From contig AOIR01000063.1 in the NCBI GenBank assembly GCA_000337115.1, positions 116,789-180,788 of the forward strand: a DNA stretch of 64,000 nucleotides. Reading direction: 5' to 3'. A program made the translations under genes and the position numbers. Within the stretch, counting starts at the first letter, position 1, and each line of letters begins with the position of its first letter. Positions 7,686-15,635 of this stretch are shown piece after piece. The notes beneath the pieces are model-generated. The model saw nothing but the letters and a program-made list of their open reading frames with translations, did not search any database and was not told the origin of the DNA. This DNA is from Natrinema thermotolerans DSM 11552. Lineage in GTDB: Archaea; Halobacteriota; Halobacteria; Halobacteriales; Natrialbaceae.

Positions 7686-8486
7686 ATGGAGGATCCGACC
7701 GACGCCGACGACCGATCGGCGAGACACGTCTGGTCGGCCGGCCGGTACCCCGCGATGGCACCGAACATGCTGCCGGCCATCGCACGACTGGTCAACGCCG
7801 CCGGCATCGATCCGGGCAACCGCGTCCTCGACGTCGGCTGTGGAACCGGCAACGCCGCGTTGACCGCCCGCCGGGCCGGTGCCGACGTGGTCGGTCTCGA
7901 CCTCGCGCCCGAGATGCTCGAGCTGGCGCGTGACAACGCCGGACTCGCGGGCCACGACGATATCGGCTGGCTCGTCGGCGACGCCGAGACGCTCCCGGTT
8001 CCCGACGACGCGTTCGACGTCGTCCTCTCGAACTTCGGGCACGTGTTCGCGCCGGACTCGACCCGCGCCGGGGCGGAACTCCGGCGGGTCACGACCGCCG
8101 GCGGCCGGGTCTGTTTCACCGCGTGGTCGCCCACCGGCGTCGTCGGGGACCTCACCGAGGTCCTGACCGACCACGTCACGGCACCGCCGAGCGATCCGTG
8201 GGCCCACCTCGAGTGGGGCGAGCCCGACTTCGTCCGCGAGCAGTTCGCCGAGGTCGCCGATCTCTCCTTCCAGCGACGGTTGCTCGACTTTCGCTACGCC
8301 ACGCCGCGGCATTTCTGGCGGGAGTTCGCCGAGGAGTCCGGGCCGCTCTCACCGGTCCTGCGGCGGATGGACGACGACGAGGCCCGGGCCGCGCTCCGCC
8401 GGGACGCCGTCGCCGCCCTCGAGGACTGGTTCGGCGACAACGCGATCCGGGTCGAGTACCTGCAGGTTCGAGCCGTCGTCGCATAG
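7686..8486 (+). CDS. Class I SAM-dependent methyltransferase
   Basis: From the ATG at 7686 (MEDPTDADDRSARHVWSAGRYPAMAP) the protein has 266 residues. Motif I VLDVGCGTGNAAL lies near residue 47, the acidic loop VVGLDLAPEML near residue 68, and motif post-II DAFDVVLSNFGHVFAPD near residue 108, all standard for the UbiE-like Methyltransf_11 family. The C-terminal half (FWREFAEESGPLSPVL) resembles cap regions of small-molecule methyltransferases. The substrate is not identifiable. The gene stands alone. Confidence 0.87.
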   Translation: MEDPTDADDRSARHVWSAGRYPAMAPNMLPAIARLVNAAGIDPGNRVLDVGCGTGNAALTARRAGADVVGLDLAPEMLELARDNAGLAGHDDIGWLVGDAETLPVPDDAFDVVLSNFGHVFAPDSTRAGAELRRVTTAGGRVCFTAWSPTGVVGDLTEVLTDHVTAPPSDPWAHLEWGEPDFVREQFAEVADLSFQRRLLDFRYATPRHFWREFAEESGPLSPVLRRMDDDEARAALRRDAVAALEDWFGDNAIRVEYLQVRAVVA

Positions 8487-8589
8487 CGTACCGTTCCCGG
8501 TCCGGTACCTCGGGCTGACGGTCACGAACCGATTACAGTGACACGTCCCGTAACGGGCGTTTTTGGCTCTTCCGCCTGTTGCGGTTCCC

Positions 8590-9681
8590 ATGGGCGTCTT
8601 CGATAGCTGGGACGGCAAGCGGGTCGCCTGGGTCGGACTCGGTCTCGTCCTCGCGGCGTTGATCGGCCTCGCGCTTTTCCGGTATATCGGGCCCCTCCTG
8701 TTTGCGGTCTTTCTTTACTACGCGACGCGGCCGCTTTACCGGCGGCTGGACCAGTACATCGACCATCCGAACGTGACGGCGACGGTCACACTCTTGCTGG
8801 TCATCCTCCCGATGCTGGCCGTCGTCGCCTACGCGGTCGTCGTCGCACTCAGGGAACTCGACCAACTCCTCGCTTCGAGCGATCTCGAGGTCGTCCGATC
8901 GACCTTCCAGCCGTACCTAGGGGTAGTCAGACGGGGGAACGTCGATCGACTGCGGGAGGCGATCGCCTCCGGTTCGGGCGGCTCGGTCGCGAGCGCCCTC
9001 CGGCAGGGTCTGCCGGGGGTCGTCGGCCGGCTGCAGTCGGTCGTCGCGGCCGGCTTCGGGATCCTCGCGCGGTTCTTCCTCATGCTCACCTTCCTCTTCT
9101 ATCTCCTGCGGGACGACTGGAAGCTGCGGCAGTGGTTCTACGAGAGCATCGACCACGACGAGGATATCGTCTCGTACACGCAGGCGGTCGATGATGACCT
9201 CGAGACGGTCTTTCTCAGCAACCTGGCGGTCATCGCGGTCGCGGCCGGCGCGGCCGTCGTCGTCTTCTACGGGCTCAACTACGTCGCCTCGAGCGGGCCC
9301 GTCGTCCCGACGCCGGTCCTGCTCGCCCTGCTCGTCGGGATCGGGACGCTGATCCCGGCGGTCGGAATGAAGATCGTCTACGTTCCTTACGGACTGGTCC
9401 TCCTCGGGGTCGCACTGACGACGCCGACGCCGCTCTGGCATCCGATCGCCTTCCTCGCGCTCACGCTGGTCGTCGTCGACACCGTCCCCGACTTCTTCGC
9501 GCGGTCGTTCCTCTCCGCGCGCAGCGGCGTCCACATGGGGCTGGTCCTCCTTGGCTACTTCCTCGGAACGCTCGCGTTCGGCTGGTGGGGGCTGTTCCTC
9601 GGCCCGATCGTCGTCGTCCTCGCGGTCCACTTCGGGGAGACGGTCGTTCCGGGCCTGGCCAGCGATTTCATGTCGGAGTGA
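8590..9681 (+). CDS. AI-2E family (PerM-type) membrane transporter
   Basis: The 363-residue protein has about seven or eight membrane helices. A hydrophilic central segment (residues about 95-150, ELDQLLASSDLEVVRSTFQ onward) and the family signature GIGTLIPAVGMKIVYVP near residue 250 are both visible. The AI-2E exporter name comes from E. coli TqsA. Archaeal members are better described as PerM-like permeases, some acting as sodium/proton antiporters; no role can be fixed here. The end region GWWGLFLGPIVVVLAVHF is the conserved C-terminal helix. I chose the ATG at 8590, just before the first hydrophobic helix. Confidence 0.88.
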   Translation: MGVFDSWDGKRVAWVGLGLVLAALIGLALFRYIGPLLFAVFLYYATRPLYRRLDQYIDHPNVTATVTLLLVILPMLAVVAYAVVVALRELDQLLASSDLEVVRSTFQPYLGVVRRGNVDRLREAIASGSGGSVASALRQGLPGVVGRLQSVVAAGFGILARFFLMLTFLFYLLRDDWKLRQWFYESIDHDEDIVSYTQAVDDDLETVFLSNLAVIAVAAGAAVVVFYGLNYVASSGPVVPTPVLLALLVGIGTLIPAVGMKIVYVPYGLVLLGVALTTPTPLWHPIAFLALTLVVVDTVPDFFARSFLSARSGVHMGLVLLGYFLGTLAFGWWGLFLGPIVVVLAVHFGETVVPGLASDFMSE

Positions 9682-9771
9682 CGGTCCGCGGCGCTGCTGC
9701 CGAGTACTGACGGTGACGGGCCCCGTTTTCGGCCCCACGAGTTATCGACGCGGGGCCGTATAGGGAGAGAC

Positions 9772-10455
9772 ATGGCGTTCGATCCCGACGCGGTCGAGAC
9801 CGTGACGTTCGACTCGTACAGCACCATCGTCGACGTCGACGCGGCCGAACGGGCGCTCGCCGACCGGGTCGACGATCCCGAACCGATCTCGCGGCTCTGG
9901 CGGCTCCGCTCGCTCGAGTACACGCTCGTCGCGAACTACCTCGACGCCTACCAGCCGTTTTACGAGATGAACCGCGACGCCCTGCAGTACGCGCTGGACG
10001 TCCACGGCGTCGACGTCGGCCCCGACGAGCGCGACGAGATCCTCGCGGTCTATCACGAACTCGAGGTCTTCGACGACGTTCGCGACGGCATCGAACGACT
10101 CCGCGAGGGCGGTTACGACTGTTATGTCGTTTCGAACGGCGACCCCGACATGCTCTCCTCGATGGTCACACACGCCGACATCGGCGACCTCCTCGAGGGA
10201 ACGATCAGTGCCGACGAGGTGGAGACGTTCAAGCCGGCCGCCGAACTCTACCGCCACGCGGCCGCCCGGACCGGCACCCCGATCGACGGGATCGTCCACG
10301 TCACCGCCGGCTGGTACGACGTCATGGGAGCGAAACACGCCGGCATGCAGGGCGCATGGGTCGACCGGAAGGGCCGCCCGTGGGAGACGGTCGCCGGCGA
10401 TCCGGACCTGACCGTCACGTCGTTCCACGACCTAGCCGACGCACTTGGCTGCTGA
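9772..10455 (+). CDS. Haloacid dehalogenase type II-like HAD protein
   Basis: The 227-residue protein opens with VTFDSYSTIVDVDAAE, which is the type II haloacid dehalogenase form of HAD motif I: one nucleophilic Asp and no second Asp (DxYxT). It also has VVSNGDPDML (motif II), TFKPAAELY (motif III Lys) and HVTAGWYDVMGAKHAGMQGAWVDRKG (motif IV region with an aromatic-rich loop). Members of this branch cleave carbon-halogen bonds of 2-haloacids or act on unknown substrates. The loss of the second Asp argues against a phosphatase. Confidence 0.85.
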   Translation: MAFDPDAVETVTFDSYSTIVDVDAAERALADRVDDPEPISRLWRLRSLEYTLVANYLDAYQPFYEMNRDALQYALDVHGVDVGPDERDEILAVYHELEVFDDVRDGIERLREGGYDCYVVSNGDPDMLSSMVTHADIGDLLEGTISADEVETFKPAAELYRHAAARTGTPIDGIVHVTAGWYDVMGAKHAGMQGAWVDRKGRPWETVAGDPDLTVTSFHDLADALGC

Positions 10456-10530
10456 CGATCCGACGAGCCCCCTCGTTTTCCTCGCGTGATCGCCGGCGAA
10501 ACGGGTCGAGCGCCGGCCGACTCGAGCGGC

Positions 10531-11949
10531 TCAGTCTCGAAGTCGCCCGCCGAGGACTTTCGCGGCGACGAGGACGGGGTCCCAGGTGGTGTTAAAGGGC
10601 GGCGCGTACGCGAGGTCGTAGTTCTCCACGTCGCCGACGGTCGCGCCTTCCGAGAGCGCGGCGACGACGGCGTGGCTCCGATGGACCGCGCCCTCGCCGT
10701 ACTCGCTGGCGAGGCTGGCTCCGAGGACGCGTCCGGAGTCACGGTCGGCGGTCAGCGTGATCCGGACGTTCCCGCCGTCGGGGTAGTAGCCAGCCCGCGA
10801 CTTCGCCGTCACCGTCTCGCTGACGGGATCGAAGCCGGCCGCGCGGGCCTCGTCGTGGTCCACGAGTCCGGTACGGGCGGCCTCGACGTCGAAGGCCTTG
10901 ACAGCGGCCGTGCCGGCGACGCCGCCGCCCTCGGTCGGGGTTCCGGTAACCGTCTGCCCGATCGCGCGCCCGTGGCGGTTGGCCGTCAGCGCGAGCGGGA
11001 CGTAGGTCGGCTCGCCCGTGACGACGTGGGTCGCCTCCGCGCAGTCGCCGGCGGCGTAGACGTCGGGCGCACTCGTCTCGCGGTAGGCGTCGGTCGCGAT
11101 GGCGCCGGTCTCGCCGCGTTCGATCCCGGCCGCTTCCGCGAGACCGGTCCGGGGTCGCACGCCGGTGCCGAGCAGGGCCATCTCGACCGGGACCCGATCG
11201 TCGGCGGTGACGACGGCCTCGACGCGGTCGCCGCCCGCGAGTTCCCTGACCTCGGCACCGAGATGGAGCGCGACGTCTTCCTCCCGGAGGTGGTCGGCGA
11301 CGTACTCGCTGGTCTCGTCGCTGAAGCCTTTCAGTACGCGGTCGCCGCGCTGGAAGAGGTTCACTTCGAACCCGTTTGCGGCCAGCGCCTCCGCCATCTC
11401 GATCCCGATGTAGCCGCCGCCGACGACGCCGACCGGCCCCGTACAGTCTTCAAGGAAGCGACAGGCCGGGCCCCGGTCGGGCTGTTGAAAGCCCTCGCCC
11501 TCGCGGGCGCGGGCGACGTACTCGCGGAGTTCCTTCCCGTCGCTCATCGAGCCAAGCGTGTAGACGCCCTCGCGGTCGGTGCCGTCGATCGACGGGACGA
11601 CGGCTTCCGAGCCGGTCGCGATCAGGAGGTCGCCGTAGGACTGCGTGACGGTCCCCGACTCGCTCTCGGCGGTGACCGTCCGGGCCTCCGTGTCGATCGC
11701 GACGACCTCGTGGCCCGTCCGGAGATCGATGTCGCGCTCCTCGCGGAACTCCTCGGGCGTGACCGAGACGAGGTCCTCGAGCGACTGGATCTCCCCCTTG
11801 ACGTAGTAGGGGAGCCCACAGGCTCCGTAGGACACCCACTCCCCCTTCTCGAAGACGATGATCTCTCGGTCCGGTGCCTCGCGTCTGGCCTTGCTCGCCG
11901 CGGACATTCCGGCTGCGTCACCGCCGACGACGACGAACGGATCGCGCAT
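10531..11949 (-). CDS. CoA-disulfide reductase / NADH oxidase-like flavoprotein
   Basis: The 472-residue protein has an N-terminal FAD motif VVVGGDAAGMSAAS and the redox motif S-Y-G-A-C-G-L-P, with the single active cysteine near residue 44. An NAD(P)-binding motif GVVGGGYIGIEMAEAL (about residue 174) and the FAD-closing APDVYAAGDCAE follow. The C-terminal dimerisation domain ends AYAPPFNTTWDPVLVAAKVL. This matches the CoADR/Nox branch of pyridine nucleotide-disulfide reductases, which reduce CoA disulfide or related low-molecular-weight disulfides, or oxygen. Haloarchaea use gamma-glutamylcysteine as a main thiol, so the true substrate is open. Confidence 0.88.
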   Translation of the reverse strand: MRDPFVVVGGDAAGMSAASKARREAPDREIIVFEKGEWVSYGACGLPYYVKGEIQSLEDLVSVTPEEFREERDIDLRTGHEVVAIDTEARTVTAESESGTVTQSYGDLLIATGSEAVVPSIDGTDREGVYTLGSMSDGKELREYVARAREGEGFQQPDRGPACRFLEDCTGPVGVVGGGYIGIEMAEALAANGFEVNLFQRGDRVLKGFSDETSEYVADHLREEDVALHLGAEVRELAGGDRVEAVVTADDRVPVEMALLGTGVRPRTGLAEAAGIERGETGAIATDAYRETSAPDVYAAGDCAEATHVVTGEPTYVPLALTANRHGRAIGQTVTGTPTEGGGVAGTAAVKAFDVEAARTGLVDHDEARAAGFDPVSETVTAKSRAGYYPDGGNVRITLTADRDSGRVLGASLASEYGEGAVHRSHAVVAALSEGATVGDVENYDLAYAPPFNTTWDPVLVAAKVLGGRLRD

Positions 11950-12112
11950 ACCGACCGTATCGTTGGGGAGCTACATAACTACTGACCGGACTGTCTCGGC
12001 CCGGCACCGAACCGGACCGCAGGGACGCCGGATCTAGAGGACTACCGTCGGTCGTTTCCGATGTAACTGTGACCGCCTGCGGTTGCACCGGGACATCGTT
12101 CCAGCAGTCCGA

Positions 12113-12487
12113 TCAGGCGATCGACTCCGATTCGTCCGCCGCGGCCGCGAGGTGTTCGCGCCCCCACTCACGCATCTCCGTGATGACGGGCTCGAGCGAC
12201 TGGCCGAGGTCGGTCAGCGAGTACTCGACGCGGACCGGTTTCTCGCTGACGATCTCGCGGTTCACGAGCCGTTTCTCCTCCAAATCCTCCAGGGCGTCCG
12301 AGAGGACCTTGCTCGAGATGCCGTCGACCTCCGCCTCGAGGGCGTTGAACCCGAGCGGGCCGTTGGCGAGCAAGCGGTGAATGATAACAGTATGCCATTT
12401 TTTGCCCAGCAGCGTCGCGGTCGAGGTGATCGGGCACCACTCTTCGCCAGCACACCAGACCTCGAGTTCCCGCGTCGACTCTTCCAT
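12113..12487 (-). CDS. HxlR-family winged-helix regulator
   Basis: The 124-residue protein has the HxlR layout: an N-terminal cysteine pair region (VWCAGEEWCPI), then a winged helix with GKKWHTVIIHRLLANGPLGFNALEAEVDGISSKVLSDALEDLEEKRLV and the wing IVSEKPVRVEYSLTDLGQSL. HxlR proteins are often redox- or aldehyde-responsive repressors. It is transcribed divergently from a thioredoxin reductase-like gene, and the shared 169-base region is dense with GTTAC motifs, so it most likely controls that neighbour and itself. The two cysteines are plausible redox sensors, which is an inference. Confidence 0.88.
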   Translation of the reverse strand: MEESTRELEVWCAGEEWCPITSTATLLGKKWHTVIIHRLLANGPLGFNALEAEVDGISSKVLSDALEDLEEKRLVNREIVSEKPVRVEYSLTDLGQSLEPVITEMREWGREHLAAAADESESIA

Positions 12488-12510
12488 GCATGTGAGTTGG
12501 TGCTGGAGTC

Positions 12511-12519
12511 GTTTATAGT
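12511..12519 (-). promoter_or_regulatory. TATA box of the HxlR gene
   Basis: On the minus strand this reads ACTATAAAC and sits 25-30 bases before the ATG at 12487, so the transcript is expected to be leaderless. A GTTAC motif at 12518-12522 overlaps its upstream edge. Confidence 0.55.
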
Positions 12520-12595
12520 TACCACCCGTTACTGACTTACTATCAGTTACCGCTCGACCCAGATAGTCGGGCTGGCGCGGGTCACTTACCGACCA

Positions 12596-12655
12596 GTAAC
12601 CGGGTTACCTCAACGATAGCTGACAGTTATACGTGAGCGGTCGTAACCGAGTTAC
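12596..12655. promoter_or_regulatory. Pair of GTAAC-N3-GTTAC palindromic operators
   Basis: Two 13-base palindromes with identical half-sites lie here: GTAACCGGGTTAC at 12596-12608 and GTAACCGAGTTAC at 12643-12655, the second directly before the ATG at 12657. Single GTTAC half-sites also occur at 12518, 12528 and 12546. A TATA-like GTTATACG lies at about 12626-12633 between the two palindromes. The arrangement fits repression of the thioredoxin reductase-like gene by the adjacent HxlR protein. Confidence 0.7.
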
Positions 12656-12656
12656 C

Positions 12657-13703
12657 ATGAGTGAGTCAGATGGGACGACCCGCGATTCGATCGCAGCGGA
12701 CCGCCGGTACGCCGTCGCCGTCGTCGGCGGCGGCCCGGCGGGGCTGACGACCGCGCTGTACGCCGCGCGGCTCGGCCACGAGACCGCCGTCTTCGACCGC
12801 GGCGGCGGCCGTGCGGCCATGATGCAGGACACGCACAACGTCATCGGCACGCCGGGGTCGGTGTCGGGCAACGAGTTCCTCTCGACGGCCGTCGACCAGC
12901 TCCAGTCCTACGGAGCCGACTACCGCCGTGAGTTCGTGACTGGCATCGAACGGGCCGGCGACTCGTTCGACCTCGAGACGACCGAAGGGCCGGCCGCCGC
13001 GGAGCGCGTCGTCCTCGCGACCGGCTTCAGCGACGAGCGGCCCGACCCGCCGCTGCCCCGGACCGGCCGCGGGCTGCACTACTGTCTGCACTGCGACGCC
13101 TACATGTTCGTCGACGAGTCGGTCTACGTGATGGGATCGGGTGAGAGCGCGGCTCACGTCGCGATGATCATGCTGAATTTCACCGACGACGTCGACCTGC
13201 TGCTGCGGGGCGACGAGCCGACCTGGAGCGATGAGACCGCGACCCTGCTCGAGGGCCACCCCGTCGATATCGTCCACGAGGACGTGACTGGCGTCCGCAA
13301 CGGCGACGACGGCTGGCTCAAGGCGCTCGAGTTCGAGGACGGGAGCGTCCGCGAGTACCGGGGCGGTTTCGCGATGTACGGCAGCGACTACAACAACGAC
13401 CTTGCGGCGTCACTCGGCGCTGCGATCAATGACGATGGCACGGTTGCGGTCGACGATCACGGGCGCACGAGCGTCGACGGACTCTACGCCGTCGGCGACC
13501 TGACGCCCGGCCACAACCAGATCCCCGTCGCGATGGGCCAGGGCGCGAAGGCCGGCCTCGCGATCCACAAGGAACTGCGGGCGTTCCCGAAGTCCCTCGA
13601 CGAACTCGAGGCCGAAGGGGCGGTTTCGGCGAGCGACGTTCCCGCGATGCCGGCCGCGTTGCGACAGCAGGCGAGCGACCTCGCTTCGATGGCGGACGAC
13701 TGA
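12657..13703 (+). CDS. Thioredoxin reductase-like FAD-dependent disulfide oxidoreductase
   Basis: From the ATG at 12657 the protein has 348 residues. It has an FAD motif AVVGGGPAGLTTALYAARLG near residue 21 and a CxxC redox motif C-L-H-C-D-A at about residues 143-146. The second nucleotide-binding region is VYVMGSGESAAHVAMI, and the FAD-closing segment GLYAVGDLTPGHNQIPVAMGQGAKAGLAIH. The order and CxxC placement match low-molecular-weight thioredoxin reductases. The NAD(P)-binding loop (GSGESA) is not the canonical GGGxxA form, so the electron donor may differ. The divergent HxlR gene and operator palindromes point to redox-responsive control. Confidence 0.86.
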   Translation: MSESDGTTRDSIAADRRYAVAVVGGGPAGLTTALYAARLGHETAVFDRGGGRAAMMQDTHNVIGTPGSVSGNEFLSTAVDQLQSYGADYRREFVTGIERAGDSFDLETTEGPAAAERVVLATGFSDERPDPPLPRTGRGLHYCLHCDAYMFVDESVYVMGSGESAAHVAMIMLNFTDDVDLLLRGDEPTWSDETATLLEGHPVDIVHEDVTGVRNGDDGWLKALEFEDGSVREYRGGFAMYGSDYNNDLAASLGAAINDDGTVAVDDHGRTSVDGLYAVGDLTPGHNQIPVAMGQGAKAGLAIHKELRAFPKSLDELEAEGAVSASDVPAMPAALRQQASDLASMADD

Positions 13704-13763
13704 TGGCGTAAGGCGGTGGACGCCGCCGCGCCGGCCCCCGACCGCTGCCCGCAGACGGAAGCG

Positions 13764-13769
13764 TTTTTT
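13764..13769 (+). terminator. Possible T-tract terminator after the thioredoxin reductase-like gene
   Basis: A run of six T follows a GC-rich stretch about 60 bases after the stop codon, in the archaeal style of intrinsic termination. It is the only T-run in the gap before the next gene. The support is weak because the tract is short. Confidence 0.3.
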
Positions 13770-13792
13770 CTTCGCGCTGGGACGACCGACTC

Positions 13793-14212
13793 ATGACAGA
13801 CTGCAGTGCCCACCACGTCGGTCTCACGGTCAGCGATCTCGAGGCGACGCTCGCGTTCTACCGCGATACCCTCGATCTCACCGTCGTCGATCGGTTCGCC
13901 GTCGGCGGCGAGGCCTTTTCCGACGCCGTCGGGGTCGAGGGTGCGAGCGCCGACTTCGCACATCTCGAGGCCGGCGGCGTCCGGATCGAGCTCGTCGAGT
14001 ACGAGCCGGCGGCCCGGGGCTCGCCGGCGGCGGGGCTCAACCAGCCGGGTGCCTCCCACGTCGGACTCTCGATCGACGATCTCGAAACCTTCGCCGCCGA
14101 CCTTCCCGACGACGTGCCGACGATCAGCGGGCCGCGAACGACCGAGAGCGGCACCACGATCATGTTCCTGCGCGATCCGGAGGGGAACCTGATCGAGATC
14201 CTCGAGGCCTAA
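13793..14212 (+). CDS. Glyoxalase/bleomycin-resistance (VOC) family protein
   Basis: The 139-residue protein shows two babab repeats of the VOC fold. The first starts with HHVGLTVSDLEATLAFYRDTLDL and the second with ASHVGLSIDDLETFAADLPDD. Candidate metal ligands are the His of HHVGL, the Glu of IELVEYEP, the His of SHVGL and the Glu of LIEILEA at the C-terminus. VOC proteins are metal-dependent isomerases, dioxygenases or epimerases; the reaction is not identifiable. Its stop codon overlaps the end of a degraded DUF4157 module on the other strand, which marks the left edge of the injection-system island. Confidence 0.88.
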   Translation: MTDCSAHHVGLTVSDLEATLAFYRDTLDLTVVDRFAVGGEAFSDAVGVEGASADFAHLEAGGVRIELVEYEPAARGSPAAGLNQPGASHVGLSIDDLETFAADLPDDVPTISGPRTTESGTTIMFLRDPEGNLIEILEA

Positions 14213-14668
14213 CTGCCCGGAGTTCGTTCGCGCTCTACCGGTTTGCAGGCGAGCGTCGATCGGATCCGTTCTACGTCAGTCTCGCCGCGGTTGAACGCGA
14301 CGTGGTTGCCGACGGTGAACGCGCGGGCGTTGATGTCCTCGCAGGCGGTGGCGGTCTGTGGGCCGGTGTGAATCCGGACATCACCCAGGTTGTCACCCAT
14401 GCGCGCTTCCATGGCGCGCTGAATCGACGTGTCGAGTTGCTGGCCGGGCGAGGAGATCACTCACGCACCGAGTCGGGGACCTTCGTGTCACCGGCTTTCG
14501 CGTGGTCGTTGTGCGCGCCACGCGAGCGCTGGACCGACTTGTTGTGCCGGCGCTCGATGTCGGTCGGCACCTCGGCGGGACTTCCATGTCCCAAGGTTTG
14601 CCTCTCGTGTCGGCAGTCATGCCCTCGTCGAGCCAGCGCTGGATCCGGTGGTACGAGTGTCCATGAGT
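14209..14668 (-). pseudogene. Truncated and frameshifted DUF4157 module (left copy)
   Basis: The part at 14209-14460 reads MISSPGQQLDTSIQRAMEARMGDNLGDVRIHTGPQ and on to AFTVGNHVAFNRGE. This is nearly the same as residues about 140-200 of the intact DUF4157 protein at 15636-16925. Homology then stops, so the HExxH metal site that should follow is missing. At 14460, one base is lost relative to the intact gene (GATCACTCACG against GATCACGTCACG), which shifts the upstream frame. A further block of roughly 35 bases is deleted near 14580. The remnant therefore looks dead as a gene, though it retains long DNA identity to the intact copy and could recombine with it. Confidence 0.75.
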
Positions 14669-14670
14669 AG

Positions 14671-15633
14671 CTACGGGAGCGGCGTTTCTGTGTCGGAATC
14701 GTGGTAGTCTGGGTACATTTCTAGGAGTTTGTAGGCGGCGACGGCTTCGAGTCGGCCGTTCCCCAGCACGCGGAACTCCTCGGGTGGTTCGACACCCATG
14801 CGGACGAAGCAGTCCCGAACCTGGCACTTGAGATGATGATCGAGGTAGTCGCGGAAGTCCTCGATCGAGCGGGGGTCGATCGGTGGCAGCTCGAGTACCG
14901 TATCCGGGTCGCGTTCGAACGGGTCGTATTCGGGGTCGCTCGTGTGCTGTTCGCCGCTATCGTCGAGGTAGGTGGCGTACAGTGAGGAGACCGCATCGAC
15001 GTACGTACCGTCCGCGAGGGTGACGTTTTCGTCCGCGGCGAGGGAGGCGAGGTCGTCGGCGAACGCACGCCACTCGTCGAGGTCGGCCGAGGAAAGCGTG
15101 TCGACGGCTTGCTCAGTGACCGAGTCGTTGGCGAGATCTAAGCCGTAGGCGTCGGCCATCTCCTGAGCGCCAGCCACAACGTCTGTCTCGAGTGGGTCGA
15201 GACCGAGGTAGAGGTTCTGGCGGTAGAGGACGTGATCGGACGCCAGCGGGGGCTCGGAGATCGGCCGGTCGGTATCGTAGTCGTGATAACTCCGAATTTG
15301 GCGATAGAAGTCGCCGAACAACTCCTCGAATTCGGGATCGGATAGGTCCTGAATGGCGAGTCTCACCGCGTTGATGCGCCCTGGATGCTCGGCTCGCGGA
15401 AGCGTATCGTACCCCCGTTCCAGATACACGCAGTACCGCGCGTACTTCCGAGCCTGCTCGTTGTATTCGTTCTCCGTAGGTGTCCGGTTCGCGGCCTTGT
15501 CATCGTACGTCTCGCACTGGTGGTACTTAATTTCGCCATCGAACTCCATCTCGATGACGTGTTCAGTGTCGTTGTTATCGCGGAGGTTCACACCCACCCG
15601 CTCGTCATTCTCTCCAGTAATAATTGCTTTCAT
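14671..15633 (-). CDS. Island protein of unknown function, paralogue A (candidate cargo or cargo partner)
   Basis: The 320-residue acidic protein has no signal peptide or membrane helix. The N-terminal 55 residues look like a small beta domain (KAIITGENDERVGVNLRDNNDTEHVIEM). The rest is mainly helical. Near the C-terminus is the segment VRDCFVRMGVEPPEEFRVLG, which recurs as VRDCYVGMGLRPPTDARVTG in the 337-residue protein at 25271-26284; other short stretches also align. The gene starts two bases after the stop of the intact DUF4157 gene, so the two form one operon. I do not recognise the family. The pairing suggests an accessory, chaperone or immunity-type partner, which is inference. Confidence 0.7.
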   Translation of the reverse strand: MKAIITGENDERVGVNLRDNNDTEHVIEMEFDGEIKYHQCETYDDKAANRTPTENEYNEQARKYARYCVYLERGYDTLPRAEHPGRINAVRLAIQDLSDPEFEELFGDFYRQIRSYHDYDTDRPISEPPLASDHVLYRQNLYLGLDPLETDVVAGAQEMADAYGLDLANDSVTEQAVDTLSSADLDEWRAFADDLASLAADENVTLADGTYVDAVSSLYATYLDDSGEQHTSDPEYDPFERDPDTVLELPPIDPRSIEDFRDYLDHHLKCQVRDCFVRMGVEPPEEFRVLGNGRLEAVAAYKLLEMYPDYHDSDTETPLP

Positions 15634-15635
15634 GA

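Noticed and set aside
10486-11985. A long plus-strand reading opposite the CoA-disulfide reductase-like gene
   Set aside because: The minus strand has clear FAD, NAD and active-cysteine motifs; the plus reading has none and is a mirror of codon bias.
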